64,000 nt of DNA from Streptomyces sp. YIM 130001 (GCF_003574445.1 NZ_KZ984552.1:372001-436000), one strand, 5' to 3'. Positions 17,662 through 26,003 are shown, counted from the first letter of the stretch. Program-made: numbers and translations. The notes: generated by a model not told the origin, from the letters alone.

Positions 17662-19260
17662 GTGATCACCGCATCCAACATCGAGCTGCGCGCCGGCGCC
17701 CGAATCCTCATCGAGAACGCCTCGTTCCGCGTCGCCAAGGGCGACCGCATCGGCCTCGTCGGGCGCAACGGCGCCGGCAAGACCACCCTCACCAAGTGCC
17801 TGGCAGGCGAGGGTGTACCGGCCGGCGGCACCATCACCCGCTCCGGCGAGGTCGGCTACCTGCCCCAGGACCCACGCACCGGCGACCTCGAGGTCCTCGC
17901 GCGCGACCGCGTCCTGTCCGCCCGCGGCCTGGACAGCCTGATCCGCAAGATGCGGGAGAACGAGCAGCGCATCGCGAACGGCCTGGGCGCCACCCGCGAC
18001 AAGGCCCTGCGCCAGTACGAGCGCCAGGAGACGGAGTTCCTCACCAAGGGCGGTTACGCCGCCGAGGCCGAGGCCGCCACCATCGCCGCCGCGCTCGGCC
18101 TGCCCGACCGGGTGCTCGGCCAGCCGCTGCACACGCTCTCCGGCGGTCAGCGACGCCGCGTCGAGCTGGCCAGGATCCTGTTCTCGGACGCCGACACCCT
18201 GCTGCTCGACGAGCCGACGAACCACCTCGACGCCGACTCGATCGTCTGGCTGCGCGACTACCTGCGCAGCTATCGCGGTGGCTTCATCGTGATCTCCCAC
18301 GACGCCGACCTCGTCGAGACCGTGGTCAACAAGGTCTTCTACCTCGACGCCAACCGCTCGGGGATCGACATCTACAACATGGGCTGGCGGCTCTACCAGC
18401 AGCAGCGCGAGGCTGACGAGAAGCGCCGCAAGCGCGAGCGGCAGAACGCCGAGAAGAAGGCCGCCCAGCTCAACACGCAGGCCGACAAGATGCGCGCCAA
18501 GGCCACGAAGACCGTGGCCGCGCAGAACATGGCCAAGCGCGCCGAGCGTCTGCTCTCCGGCCTCGAGGAGGTCCGGCAGTCCGACAAGGTGGCCAAGCTC
18601 CGCTTCCCCGATCCCTCGCCCTGCGGCAAGACGCCGCTGACCGCGGAGGGCCTGTCGAAGTCGTACGGATCGCTCGAGATCTTCACCGATGTCGACCTGG
18701 CCATCGACAAGGGCTCACGCGTCGTCATCCTCGGCCTGAACGGCGCGGGCAAGACCACGCTCCTCAGGCTCCTTGCAGGCGCCGAGAAGCCGGACACCGG
18801 CGAGGTCCTCGAAGGCCACGGCCTCAAGCTCGGCTACTACGCCCAGGAGCACGAGACTCTCGATCCGGACCGCACGGTCCTGGAGAACATGCGCTCGGCC
18901 GCCCCCGACCTCGACCTGGTCGCGGTGCGCAAGACGCTGGGTTCGTTCCTCTTCTCGGGCGACGACGTGGACAAACCCGCGGGCGTTCTGTCCGGTGGCG
19001 AGAAGACCCGGCTCGCGCTCGCCACCCTGGTCGTCTCCTCGGCCAACGTCCTGCTGCTCGACGAACCGACCAACAACCTCGACCCGGCCAGCCGCGAGGA
19101 GATCCTCGGCGCGCTGCGCACGTACAAGGGCGCGGTCGTCCTCGTCACCCACGACGAGGGCGCCGTCGAGGCGCTGCAGCCGGAGCGCATCATCCTGCTG
19201 CCCGACGGTGTCGAGGACCTGTGGGGCGCGGACTACGCGGATCTGGTGGCCCTCGCCTGA
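17662..19260 (+). CDS. ABC-F family ATPase (ribosome-associated type)
   Basis: 532 residues with two ABC domains and no membrane segment. ABC1 has GRNGAGKTTLTKC, LSGGQRRRVELARIL and LLLDEPTNHLD; ABC2 has GLNGAGKTTLLRL, LSGGEKTRLALATL and LLLDEPTNNLD. Between them a long charged helical linker (about residues 245-305: EADEKRRKRERQNAEKK) corresponds to the P-site tRNA interaction motif. The family acts in translation or ribosome protection. The start is GTG at 17662, with only a weak GGA upstream. The gene stands alone, preceded by a 7-codon ORF and followed by a hairpin. Whether it is a housekeeping or a resistance ABC-F cannot be told here. Confidence 0.93.
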   Translation: MITASNIELRAGARILIENASFRVAKGDRIGLVGRNGAGKTTLTKCLAGEGVPAGGTITRSGEVGYLPQDPRTGDLEVLARDRVLSARGLDSLIRKMRENEQRIANGLGATRDKALRQYERQETEFLTKGGYAAEAEAATIAAALGLPDRVLGQPLHTLSGGQRRRVELARILFSDADTLLLDEPTNHLDADSIVWLRDYLRSYRGGFIVISHDADLVETVVNKVFYLDANRSGIDIYNMGWRLYQQQREADEKRRKRERQNAEKKAAQLNTQADKMRAKATKTVAAQNMAKRAERLLSGLEEVRQSDKVAKLRFPDPSPCGKTPLTAEGLSKSYGSLEIFTDVDLAIDKGSRVVILGLNGAGKTTLLRLLAGAEKPDTGEVLEGHGLKLGYYAQEHETLDPDRTVLENMRSAAPDLDLVAVRKTLGSFLFSGDDVDKPAGVLSGGEKTRLALATLVVSSANVLLLDEPTNNLDPASREEILGALRTYKGAVVLVTHDEGAVEALQPERIILLPDGVEDLWGADYADLVALA

Positions 19261-19269
19261 CGGCCCGGA

Positions 19270-19288
19270 TCCGGTGGTCACCACCGGA
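19270..19288. terminator. Hairpin after the ABC-F gene
   Basis: TCCGGTGGT and ACCACCGGA flank a single C, 10 nt past the stop codon. The dyad is perfect, though the real loop must be 3 or more nt. Probable terminator. Confidence 0.55.
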
Positions 19289-19292
19289 CCGA

Positions 19293-19336
19293 ATGCGTGA
19301 TCAACTCCATCTGGATCATTCGCCCGATGCGTGATC
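19293..19336 (+). repeat. GATC-rich direct repeat upstream of gbn
   Basis: ATGCGTGATC occurs at 19293-19302 and again at 19327-19336. A third GATC (TGGATCA) lies between them at 19314-19317, and a fourth at 19583-19586 near the gene. Because the downstream product belongs to a family that binds GATC, these are candidate autoregulatory sites. The repeats are seen directly; binding is inferred. Confidence 0.5.
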
Positions 19337-19625
19337 CTTCATCTGTGTGAGACGGCCTCGTACCTGGGCGCGCAGTTCACCGTTTCGGCGGTCGCGCCCG
19401 CGCGGCGCCGGCTGCCGTTCCCGGCGCCGGTCCTGACCTGGACCTTCGTGCGTCAACCCGTTCGGCGGTACGCGGGAAGGTCGCCCGGACGCGGACGTTC
19501 CGCTCGTGGTGACCGACTGCCGGGCGCCGTAGCTCTGCGTACGGACCTTGCCGAATGGGTGGCCAGGAAGCCCGGGAGGGGTGATCATGAGAAGTCCAGA
19601 GCGCACTTCCCACGAGGAGGCACGG

Positions 19626-19847
19626 GTGGCCGAGACTCTGAAGAAGGGCAGCCGGGTTACCGGCGCCGCGCGCGACAAGCTCGCGGCAGACCTGAAGAAG
19701 AAGTACGACTCCGGTGCGAGCATCCGGGCGCTGGCCGAGGAGACGGGCCGTTCCTACGGATTCGTTCACCGGATGCTCAGCGAGTCCGGTGTCACGCTGC
19801 GGGGACGCGGCGGGGCGACGCGGGGCAAGAAGACCACCAGCGCCTGA
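19626..19847 (+). CDS. gbn: Gbn-type GATC-binding nucleoid-associated protein
   Basis: 73 residues, very basic, with a central helix-turn-helix (YDSGASIRALAEETGRSYGF, then VHRMLSESGVTLRGRGG). It matches the small protein I know as SCO1839/Gbn, a nucleoid-associated protein of Streptomyces that binds GATC-containing DNA and affects development. The start is GTG at 19626 with GAGGAGG 8-9 nt upstream; a longer reading from 19548 is rejected. It is monocistronic, bounded by an upstream GATC repeat region and a downstream hairpin. Confidence 0.88.
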   Translation: MAETLKKGSRVTGAARDKLAADLKKKYDSGASIRALAEETGRSYGFVHRMLSESGVTLRGRGGATRGKKTTSA

Positions 19848-19878
19848 CGGCGGTCTGCTCATCGCTTTCCGGTGAGAG

Positions 19879-19912
19879 ACCACCCGGTCGGTCCGACGAC
19901 CGGCCGGGTGGT
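19879..19912 (+). terminator. Hairpin terminator after gbn
   Basis: ACCACCCGG (19879-19887) pairs with CCGGGTGGT (19904-19912). Inner TCGGTC/GACCGG pairs with one wobble around a CGAC loop, making a continuous 15-bp stem. It starts 32 nt after the gbn stop and lies 44 nt before the next start. Confidence 0.75.
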
Positions 19913-19955
19913 TACTCTGCGGTCACTTAGTTGCCGCAGCTCACCGGAGGCACCC

Positions 19956-20771
19956 ATGGCTTCGTCCGAGACCGAATCGACGACCGAATCCGCAGCCGTA
20001 CTCGACCGGGACGGTGTCCGTCTCACCGTCGACGACGCCGTCGCGACGGTGACGCTGACCCATCCCGCCAAGCGCAATGCCCAGAGCCCCGCTCTGTGGC
20101 GCGCGTTGGCCGAGGCCGGGCGTCTGCTGCCCGGCACGGTCCGTGTCGTGGTGCTGCGCGGCGAGGGCAAGTCGTTCTCCGCGGGACTCGACCGGCAGGC
20201 CTTCACGCCCGAGGGCTTCGACGGGGAGCCGTCGTTCCTCGACATGGCCCGTGGGCCGGAGGCCGAACTCGACGCGATCATCGCCGAGTACCAGGAGGCG
20301 TTCACCTGGTGGCGGCGCAGCGACATCGTGACCGTCGCGGCCGTCCAGGGGCACGCCATCGGTGCCGGATTCCAGCTGGCACTCGCCTGTGACCTGCGCG
20401 TCGTCGCCGACGACGTGCAGTTCGCCATGCGCGAGACCAGCCTCGGTCTGGTCCCCGACCTCACCGGTACGCATCCCCTGGTCTCCCTGGTGGGCTATGC
20501 CCGTGCCCTGGAGATCTGCGCGACCGGCCGTTTCGTGCACGCGGACGAGGCGACGCGCACCGGGCTCGCGAACATCGCGGTGCCCGCCGCCGAACTCGAC
20601 GCCGCGGTCCAGGACCTGGCCGGCGCACTGCTCGCCGCGCCGCGGGACGCGGTGATCGAGACGAAGGCGCTGCTGCAAGGAGTGTCCGGGCGGACGTACG
20701 AGGAGCAGCGGAACGCCGAGCGGGCGGCACAGGGCCGGCGGCTTCGGGATCTCGCGGGGCTCGGAGACTGA
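19956..20771 (+). CDS. Enoyl-CoA hydratase/isomerase family protein
   Basis: 271 residues of the crotonase superfamily. The oxyanion-hole segments are VVVLRGEGKSFSAGLDRQAF and AVQGHAIGAGFQLALACDLR; RETSLGLVPDLTGTHPL follows. In the second catalytic position the family's Glu is replaced by Asp/Leu (LVPDLTG), so hydratase activity is uncertain and an isomerase, thioesterase or other crotonase reaction is possible. ATG at 19956 has CCGGAGG 7 nt upstream. It converges on the next gene with 10 bp between. Confidence 0.85.
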   Translation: MASSETESTTESAAVLDRDGVRLTVDDAVATVTLTHPAKRNAQSPALWRALAEAGRLLPGTVRVVVLRGEGKSFSAGLDRQAFTPEGFDGEPSFLDMARGPEAELDAIIAEYQEAFTWWRRSDIVTVAAVQGHAIGAGFQLALACDLRVVADDVQFAMRETSLGLVPDLTGTHPLVSLVGYARALEICATGRFVHADEATRTGLANIAVPAAELDAAVQDLAGALLAAPRDAVIETKALLQGVSGRTYEEQRNAERAAQGRRLRDLAGLGD

Positions 20772-20781
20772 GCGCGCGCTC

Positions 20782-21531
20782 TCAGGGCTGTGGTGACGAC
20801 CGCTGCACGGCCGTGATGACGACCGCCGCAGTCGGGTTGTCAGGCAGCACTGCCGTCGCTGCCTGACGTACCGCCAGGGCCACGTCGAGCGCGCGGTGGT
20901 CGCTCGTGGTGGCCAGTTCGATGCGGAGGTGGCGGCGAGGGAGCGAGGTGGAGGTGTCGCCCTCGCCGTGCTCGGTGAGGTGCACCGCGCGCCCCCGCCC
21001 GCCGAGCACCCCGGTCAGCTCGGCCACGCCCGGTACGGCGAGGACGGCCGCTGCCACCCCGGCCGTGCCGTCGCCGTCACCGTGCCCGTCCGCGGAGTCT
21101 TCCGGCCCCGTACCGGTGTCGGCCGCTGCCTGCTCCGCCAGTTCGTCCTCGAGCGCCGTCACCCGCAGGTCCGCCGTCAGGAGCGCGAGGCCGAGGCGGT
21201 GGTCGGCCGCCGCGGTCAGTGCTGCCCGCAGGCGCTCCGCGGCCGCGGGCAGCGGTTCACGGGTCGTCGCCGAGAAGTCCGCTTCCAGGCGCAGCGGCCC
21301 GGGCGGCAGCGAACTCGGCGGTGCCGGTACCGCGGGCTCCGCCCCCGTACCGGACGTGTCCAGGCGCAGCGATTCCAGCCGTACGCCGGCCACCCGGGAG
21401 GCGGCTTCGCGCAGTACGCGGGACGCCGCCTGCTCGGTGATCCAGGTGCCGTCCGCCGCGCCGCCCAACGGCAGCAGACGCCCCAGGCCCAGCTGCTGCC
21501 GCACCGCCAGGGTCCATCGGTCAACCGTCAT
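20782..21531 (-). CDS. Conserved hypothetical protein
   Basis: 249 residues from ATG 21531 (MTVDRWTLAVRQQLGLGRLL). It is Ala/Leu-rich and mostly soluble, with an Asp/Gly/His-rich disordered patch (EDSADGHGDGDGTAG). A region near VRLESLRLDTSG and a C-terminal segment (LRIELATTSDHRALDVALAVRQ) look like repeated alpha/beta units, as in Asp23-like domains, and the Asp23 operon is next door. I recall homologues only as uninformative Streptomyces hypotheticals. Function unknown. Confidence 0.72.
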   Translation of the reverse strand: MTVDRWTLAVRQQLGLGRLLPLGGAADGTWITEQAASRVLREAASRVAGVRLESLRLDTSGTGAEPAVPAPPSSLPPGPLRLEADFSATTREPLPAAAERLRAALTAAADHRLGLALLTADLRVTALEDELAEQAAADTGTGPEDSADGHGDGDGTAGVAAAVLAVPGVAELTGVLGGRGRAVHLTEHGEGDTSTSLPRRHLRIELATTSDHRALDVALAVRQAATAVLPDNPTAAVVITAVQRSSPQP

Positions 21532-21618
21532 TGCCCCAGCCTGCCGCATCCCCGGAGCGATATCGGGAACACGCGCTTACGGTGAGCTGAGGAGTGCAAC
21601 CCCGAAGGGAACGACGCC

Positions 21619-22116
21619 ATGGCAGACACAGCAGAGCGCGGCACGTCCGGAAGCAGCGAGCAGGGCGCGAAGACCCTGTCCGGTGACAGCACACGCACCG
21701 GCCCCACCAAACGAGGCGGCGGCGACCCCGCGAGCCGTGGCCGTACGACCATCGCCGACGGGGTGGTGGAGAAGATCGCCGGGCTCGCCGCTCGTGACGT
21801 GGTCGGCGTGCACGCGATGGGCAGCGGCATCTCACGTACCTTCGGCGCGGTACGCGACCGGGTGCCCGGCGGCGCCAAGTCGGTCAGCCGCGGCGTCAAG
21901 GCGGAGGTCGGCGAGGTGCAGACCGCGCTCGACCTGGAGATCGTCGTCGACTACGGCGTGTCCATCGGCGACGTGGCCCGTGCCGTACGGGAGAACGTCA
22001 TCGCCGCGGTGGAACGCATGACCGGCCTCGAAGTGGTCGAGGTGAACATCGCGGTCGGCGATGTGAAGCTGCCCGACGAGGAGGACGACGACGAGCCGGA
22101 GGGCAGGCTCCAGTGA
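21619..22116 (+). CDS. Asp23/Gls24 family envelope stress protein
   Basis: 165 residues. The disordered N-terminus is followed by an Asp23 domain (GRTTIADGVVEKIAGLAARDVVGVHAMG, then LDLEIVVDYGVSIGDVARAVRENV and TGLEVVEVNIAVGDVKL). An acidic tail DEEDDDEPEG ends it. Asp23 proteins polymerise at the membrane through the AmaP anchor; an amaP gene is the last of this operon. RBS GAAGGGAACG precedes the ATG. It is the first of five co-directional genes. Confidence 0.9.
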   Translation: MADTAERGTSGSSEQGAKTLSGDSTRTGPTKRGGGDPASRGRTTIADGVVEKIAGLAARDVVGVHAMGSGISRTFGAVRDRVPGGAKSVSRGVKAEVGEVQTALDLEIVVDYGVSIGDVARAVRENVIAAVERMTGLEVVEVNIAVGDVKLPDEEDDDEPEGRLQ

Positions 22117-22156
22117 ACCGCTCGGCACGGTCCGTCCACGTAGCCAGGAGGCCGCG

Positions 22157-22342
22157 ATGAGCATGGCACTGGTCGGCCTGATCGCCGGCATGGGTCTCGG
22201 ATTCGCCGCGTACTTCGGCGGGTTCGGAGCCTTTCTGCTCGTCGCCGCACTCGGGGCGATCGGGTTTCTGGTCGGCCGCTACGTCGACGGGGACCTCGAG
22301 CCCGGTGATCTCTTCCGGACGCGCGACGACCGGCGGCGCTAG
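22157..22342 (+). CDS. Small membrane protein of the Asp23 operon
   Basis: 61 residues; two close hydrophobic segments (LVGLIAGMGLGFAAYFGGFGA, FLLVAALGAIGFLVGRY) and a charged tail DLFRTRDDRRR. RBS AGGAGG is 8 nt before the ATG. The stop overlaps the next GTG by one base. It resembles the DUF2273-type small proteins often found beside Asp23 genes. Confidence 0.8.
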   Translation: MSMALVGLIAGMGLGFAAYFGGFGAFLLVAALGAIGFLVGRYVDGDLEPGDLFRTRDDRRR

Positions 22343-22692
22343 TGACGTCCTTGACGGTCGAGCCCGCCGAACGCGGATCGACCCGGATCGCCGACCGGGT
22401 CGTCGCCAAGATCGCCGCACGGGCGGCACGCGAGGCGCTGCCGTCCGGTGTGCCCGAGGACGGGCAGGCCCCGCTCGCCACCGTGTCGGTGCAGCACGGC
22501 ACGGCCCGCGTCCGGGTCAGCCTCGAGCTGGAGTACCCCGCTGACATCGGCCGGCAGTGCGGTGCCGTGCGTCGTCAAGTCGCCCAGCGGGTAAAGGCGT
22601 TGGCGGGGATGGAGGTGCCCGAGGTCACCGTCTCGGTGGAGCGGCTCCATTCGGCACACTCGCGCGGCGCGGACCGGGGGAGGACCCGATGA
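22342..22692 (+). CDS. Second Asp23/Gls24-like protein
   Basis: 116 residues; a compact Asp23-like domain (GSTRIADRVVAKIAARAAREAL, VRVSLELEYPADIGRQCGAV, VKALAGMEVPEVTVSVERLH). GTG start coupled to the preceding stop (TAGTG), and its own stop overlaps the next ATG (ATGA). It probably co-assembles with the first Asp23 protein. Confidence 0.83.
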   Translation: MTSLTVEPAERGSTRIADRVVAKIAARAAREALPSGVPEDGQAPLATVSVQHGTARVRVSLELEYPADIGRQCGAVRRQVAQRVKALAGMEVPEVTVSVERLHSAHSRGADRGRTR

Positions 22693-23363
22693 GCGAGGCC
22701 CCTGAGACACCGGCGGGCGGTACCCGGCCGCTGCCGGTGATCGAGAAGGACGGCCCGGAGTTCGACCAGTCGGCCTCGGCCGCCTCCTACACCCCGGTGC
22801 TCACCCCGGCGGACGGGGGTGAACGCCGCCGCCTGTGGTCGACGCGGAGGATCCCGGCCACCCTGCTCGGCCTGCTGGTGCTCGGCGCGGCCGGGCTGCT
22901 CCTGTACGACGTGGCCGCGGTGCGCGCGGACCGGCCGGCGATGGCCTGGCGGCGCACGCTGGCCGAGGAGCTGGCGGAGCGCCGGCTCGACGACGTGGCC
23001 GTCCTTGCCGGTGCGGCCGCCGCGGCCGCGATCGGGCTCTGGCTGCTCATCCTCGCGCTCACTCCCGGTCGCCGTGACGTGCTGCCGATGGCGAGCGCGA
23101 ACCCCGGCGTGCGGTCCTGGCTCGACCGGGACGCCGCGGCCCTGGTGCTTCGCGACCGCGCCATGCAGGTCTCCGGCGTGCAGTCCGTACGTGTCAAGGT
23201 CAAGCGGCGCAAGGTGGACGTCAAGGCCGTCTCGCACTTCCGCGAACTGGACGACGTACGTGCCGATCTGGACACCGCGGTCGGTGCCGGCCTCGGCCGG
23301 CTCGGCCTGGCGCACGGCCTGAACCTCGCGGTGTCGGTCACCCGCCCGGGAAGGAAGGGCTGA
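22689..23363 (+). CDS. DUF6286-type membrane protein of the Asp23 operon
   Basis: 224 residues. A cytoplasmic N-terminus of about 45 residues is followed by two TM segments (ATLLGLLVLGAAGLLLYDVA and VLAGAAAAAAIGLWLLILAL). A C-terminal soluble domain (RDRAMQVSGVQSVRVKVKRRKVDV...) has the alpha/beta look of Asp23-like or AmaP domains. ATGA coupling upstream and 3 nt to amaP downstream. Likely a membrane partner of the Asp23 assembly. Confidence 0.82.
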   Translation: MSEAPETPAGGTRPLPVIEKDGPEFDQSASAASYTPVLTPADGGERRRLWSTRRIPATLLGLLVLGAAGLLLYDVAAVRADRPAMAWRRTLAEELAERRLDDVAVLAGAAAAAAIGLWLLILALTPGRRDVLPMASANPGVRSWLDRDAAALVLRDRAMQVSGVQSVRVKVKRRKVDVKAVSHFRELDDVRADLDTAVGAGLGRLGLAHGLNLAVSVTRPGRKG

Positions 23364-23366
23364 GCC

Positions 23367-23945
23367 ATGCTGAAGTCGGTCAACCGGATCGTGCTCGCCC
23401 TCGCGGGCCTGGTGCTGCTCGTCCTCGGCGGCGCGGTGCTCGCCACGGGACTCGGCGCCGGACTGCCGTCCTGGTGGGTCTACGACGGCCAGGGCGACGT
23501 GCTGCTCGGCGACGACGCACGCACCCGGTGGCGGGACGAGGGCTACTGGTGGCCGGCGGTCATCGCCGCCCTGGCGGTCCTGGTGATCCTGATGCTGTGG
23601 TGGCTGCTCGCCCAGGCGCGGCGCCGCAGGCTCCGCGAGGTGCTGGTCGACAGCGGTGACGGCGAGGGCGCGCTGCTGCGCGGGCCGGCCATGGAGTCCG
23701 TACTGGCCGGTGACGCGGAGGCCGTCGAAGGGGTGGCGCGTGCCAGGGTGGCGCTGACCGGCCGGCGCACCGAGCCGCGCGCCCGGATCCGGCTGCTCCT
23801 GGAGGCGCACGCGGAGCCCGCCGACACCCTGCACAGGCTGAGCGCCGAGACGGTGGCACGCGCCCGGGACTCGGCGGGGCTCGCGGAGCTCCCGGCGGAG
23901 GTCCGGATGCGCGCGGTGCGCCACCGGGCCGAGCGCGTCAACTGA
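23367..23945 (+). CDS. amaP: Alkaline-shock membrane anchor protein AmaP
   Basis: 192 residues: TM1 (IVLALAGLVLLVLGGAVLATG), an external loop rich in Trp/Asp, TM2 (PAVIAALAVLVILMLWWLLA), then a basic turn and a soluble domain with RARVALTGRRTEPRARIRLL. This is the AmaP layout that anchors Asp23 at the membrane. It is the last gene of the operon and is followed by a strong hairpin. Confidence 0.88.
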   Translation: MLKSVNRIVLALAGLVLLVLGGAVLATGLGAGLPSWWVYDGQGDVLLGDDARTRWRDEGYWWPAVIAALAVLVILMLWWLLAQARRRRLREVLVDSGDGEGALLRGPAMESVLAGDAEAVEGVARARVALTGRRTEPRARIRLLLEAHAEPADTLHRLSAETVARARDSAGLAELPAEVRMRAVRHRAERVN

Positions 23946-23965
23946 CGCCGGACCGCCGGAACTTC

Positions 23966-24000
23966 GGGGGGTGGCCGCCACTCAGGGGCGGCCACCTCCC
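23966..24000. terminator. Terminator between amaP and the SDR gene
   Basis: GGTGGCCGCC (23970-23979) pairs with GGCGGCCACC (23987-23996), extended by four G pairs (one wobble). It lies between convergent genes and can serve both. Confidence 0.75.
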
Positions 24001-24004
24001 GGCT

Positions 24005-24760
24005 TCAGAACCCGTGCCGTGCGCCGCCGTCCACCGGCACCATGATCCCGGTCAGATACGAGGCGCCGGGTGACAGCAGGAACGCGGCGGTGCGTCCGAA
24101 CTCCTCGGGCGTCCCGTAGCGGCGCAGCGGGATCCGCGACTCGATGGCCGCGCGGTTGGCGGCCGGGTCGGGCGCGAGACCGTCCAGCTCGCGCACCCGG
24201 TCGGTGTCGACCCTGCCCGGCAGCACGCCGACCACGCGGATGCCGCGGGGACCGAGTTCGTCCGCGAGTGACTTGGCGAAGCCGGCGAGGCCCGGGCGCA
24301 GGGCGTTGGAGATGGTCAGTCCCGCGATCGGTTCGTACACCGAGCCGGAGAGCACGAAACCGATCACGCCGCCCTCGCCGAGTTCGGCGGCAGCCGCACG
24401 GGCGACCCGGATCGCGCCGAGGAACACCGAGTCGACGGCAGACCGCCACTGCTCGTCGGTGTTGTCCGCGGCCGAACCGGGGGCCGGACCGCCGACGCTG
24501 ATCAGGACACCGTCGAACCGGCCGAAGCGGCTCTTGGCGGTGGCGATCAGCGACTCGGCCGCCGCCGGGTCGGCGTTGTCGGCGACGACACCGACGGCTC
24601 CGTCACCGAGGTCGGCCGCGGCCGCGGCGACGCGCTGTTCGTCGCGTCCGCTGATGACGACCTTCGCTCCGTCGGCGACCAGTTCATGGGCGGTCGCGTT
24701 GCCCAGGCCCCGGGTGGCACCCGTGATGACGTAGACGCGGTCTTTCAGTCCAAGATCCAT
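24005..24760 (-). CDS. Short-chain dehydrogenase/reductase
   Basis: 251 residues, classical SDR: VITGATRGLGNATAHEL (NAD(P) binding), ADNADPAAAES, the Ser-Tyr-Lys region with GFVLSGSVYEP (Ser) and a C-terminal ASYLTGIMVPVDGGARHGF. The Tyr/Lys segment reads SVYEPIAGLTISNALRPG rather than YxxxK, so the active site is atypical and activity or substrate is uncertain. ATG 24760 is favoured over an ATG three codons upstream. It converges on amaP. Confidence 0.82.
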   Translation of the reverse strand: MDLGLKDRVYVITGATRGLGNATAHELVADGAKVVISGRDEQRVAAAAADLGDGAVGVVADNADPAAAESLIATAKSRFGRFDGVLISVGGPAPGSAADNTDEQWRSAVDSVFLGAIRVARAAAAELGEGGVIGFVLSGSVYEPIAGLTISNALRPGLAGFAKSLADELGPRGIRVVGVLPGRVDTDRVRELDGLAPDPAANRAAIESRIPLRRYGTPEEFGRTAAFLLSPGASYLTGIMVPVDGGARHGF

Positions 24761-24836
24761 GGGCACCATCCTGCCGTGTGCGCCCCGCGGGTCGCGAGGG
24801 CGGTTGTCCTGTGAGACGCCGGCCGCGGGCTGCTGC

Positions 24837-25649
24837 TCAGGCCGGAGCGGTCGCCGGTTCGGGTTCTTCCTCGGCCGGCCGTTCACTGCGGTCGCGTACT
24901 TCGCGGCGTACCAGGATGATCCAGCCGGCCGGGACGCCCGCGGTGAACAGCCACCACTGCACCGCGTACGCCATGTGATTGCCGATGGAGTCGTGGTCCG
25001 GCTCGGGGACGAGCTCGGGTGAGCCGTCGTTCGGCTTCGGTGTGATCAGCTCGACGTAACCGCCGAGGACCGTGCGGTCGAGTTCCTTGGCCTGCTGCTC
25101 GCTGTTGATCAGCATGGTCTGACGAGGCGGCAGGCCGGCCAGGTCCTTGATGCCGCTGGCGTCGGTCGTCTCGTCGGCCTTGAGACGGCCGGTCAGGGTG
25201 ACCTCGCCCTTCGGGGGCGGCGGAACCTTGGGGTAGGCCTGCTGGTCCGCCGCGGACTCCACCCAGCCGCGGTTGACGAGCAGCACCCGGCCGCTGTCCA
25301 GGACGAAGGGGGTCAGGACCTGGGCGCCGACCCGGTCGTCCGCGTTGGTCCTGCGGCGTACGACGACCTCGTGCTCGGTGTCGAAGGTGCCCCTGGCGGT
25401 CACCGGACGCCAGTAGTCGGCGCGCGGGACGGTGTGGCCGGGGGCGGTGAGGCGTTCCACGGGTTGCGGCTTCGCGTCGAGGCTCTTCGCGATCAGGCCG
25501 TTCTGCGCGACGCGGCTCTGGTGGCGGTGCAGCTGCCAGAAACCCAGCTCGATCATCACGGGGATGAGGACGAGGGCGACGAGGGTGACGATCACCCACT
25601 GCCGGGACAACAGGAAGCGGTACACCCCATGACCGTACAACTCGGCCAT
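24837..25649 (-). CDS. SURF1 family protein (cytochrome oxidase assembly)
   Basis: 270 residues with a TM helix at each end (VIVTLVALVLIPVMIELGFWQL and MAYAVQWWLFTAGVPAGWIIL). The outer domain carries the SURF1 signatures GFWQLHRH, RGTFDTEHEVVV, VLLVNRGWV and HMAYAVQWW. It assists haem/copper assembly of aa3-type cytochrome c oxidase. A GTG at 25625 (VYRFLLS), matching the usual actinobacterial N-terminus, is an alternative start. The acidic Pro/Glu tail is cytoplasmic. Confidence 0.88.
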   Translation of the reverse strand: MAELYGHGVYRFLLSRQWVIVTLVALVLIPVMIELGFWQLHRHQSRVAQNGLIAKSLDAKPQPVERLTAPGHTVPRADYWRPVTARGTFDTEHEVVVRRRTNADDRVGAQVLTPFVLDSGRVLLVNRGWVESAADQQAYPKVPPPPKGEVTLTGRLKADETTDASGIKDLAGLPPRQTMLINSEQQAKELDRTVLGGYVELITPKPNDGSPELVPEPDHDSIGNHMAYAVQWWLFTAGVPAGWIILVRREVRDRSERPAEEEPEPATAPA

Positions 25650-25706
25650 GGGGTGCCTGCCGGGAGGGGTGCCGGGTCCGGCCCGCCGGGGCCGGCCGCG
25701 GGGGAT

Positions 25707-25940
25707 TCAGACTTTGTCGACGATGCCCACCTTCCCCTCCGCGCGGGCGCAGTGGGCGCCGCAGAACCAGCGCCCCTCCACCTCGACGCCCTGCCCGATG
25801 ACCTGGACCCGGCAGTGCTCGCAGATCGGTGCCATCCGGTGGATGGCGCAGGCGAAGCAGTCGAAGACGTGCATCGCGCCCTGCGCGTGCACCTCGAAGG
25901 ACATGCCGTAGTCGTTTCCGCAGACTTCACAACGTGCCAT
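25707..25940 (-). CDS. Prokaryotic metallothionein-like zinc-ribbon protein
   Basis: 77 residues with four Cys pairs: CEVCGNDYG, HVFDCFACAIH, ICEHCRVQ and WFCGAHCAR. The pattern fits a small treble-clef/zinc-ribbon protein often labelled prokaryotic metallothionein. ATG 25940 (MARCEVCG) is the family start; a longer frame from 26003 would add unrelated residues. Function is probably metal binding or a DNA/protein contact; it is not known from sequence. Confidence 0.8.
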   Translation of the reverse strand: MARCEVCGNDYGMSFEVHAQGAMHVFDCFACAIHRMAPICEHCRVQVIGQGVEVEGRWFCGAHCARAEGKVGIVDKV

Positions 25941-26003
25941 GCGCCACAGGGTCGGCCGCCCGCAGTGCCCGGTGCGGTCGGCATGCGGGGTGCGGTCGGA
26001 CAA

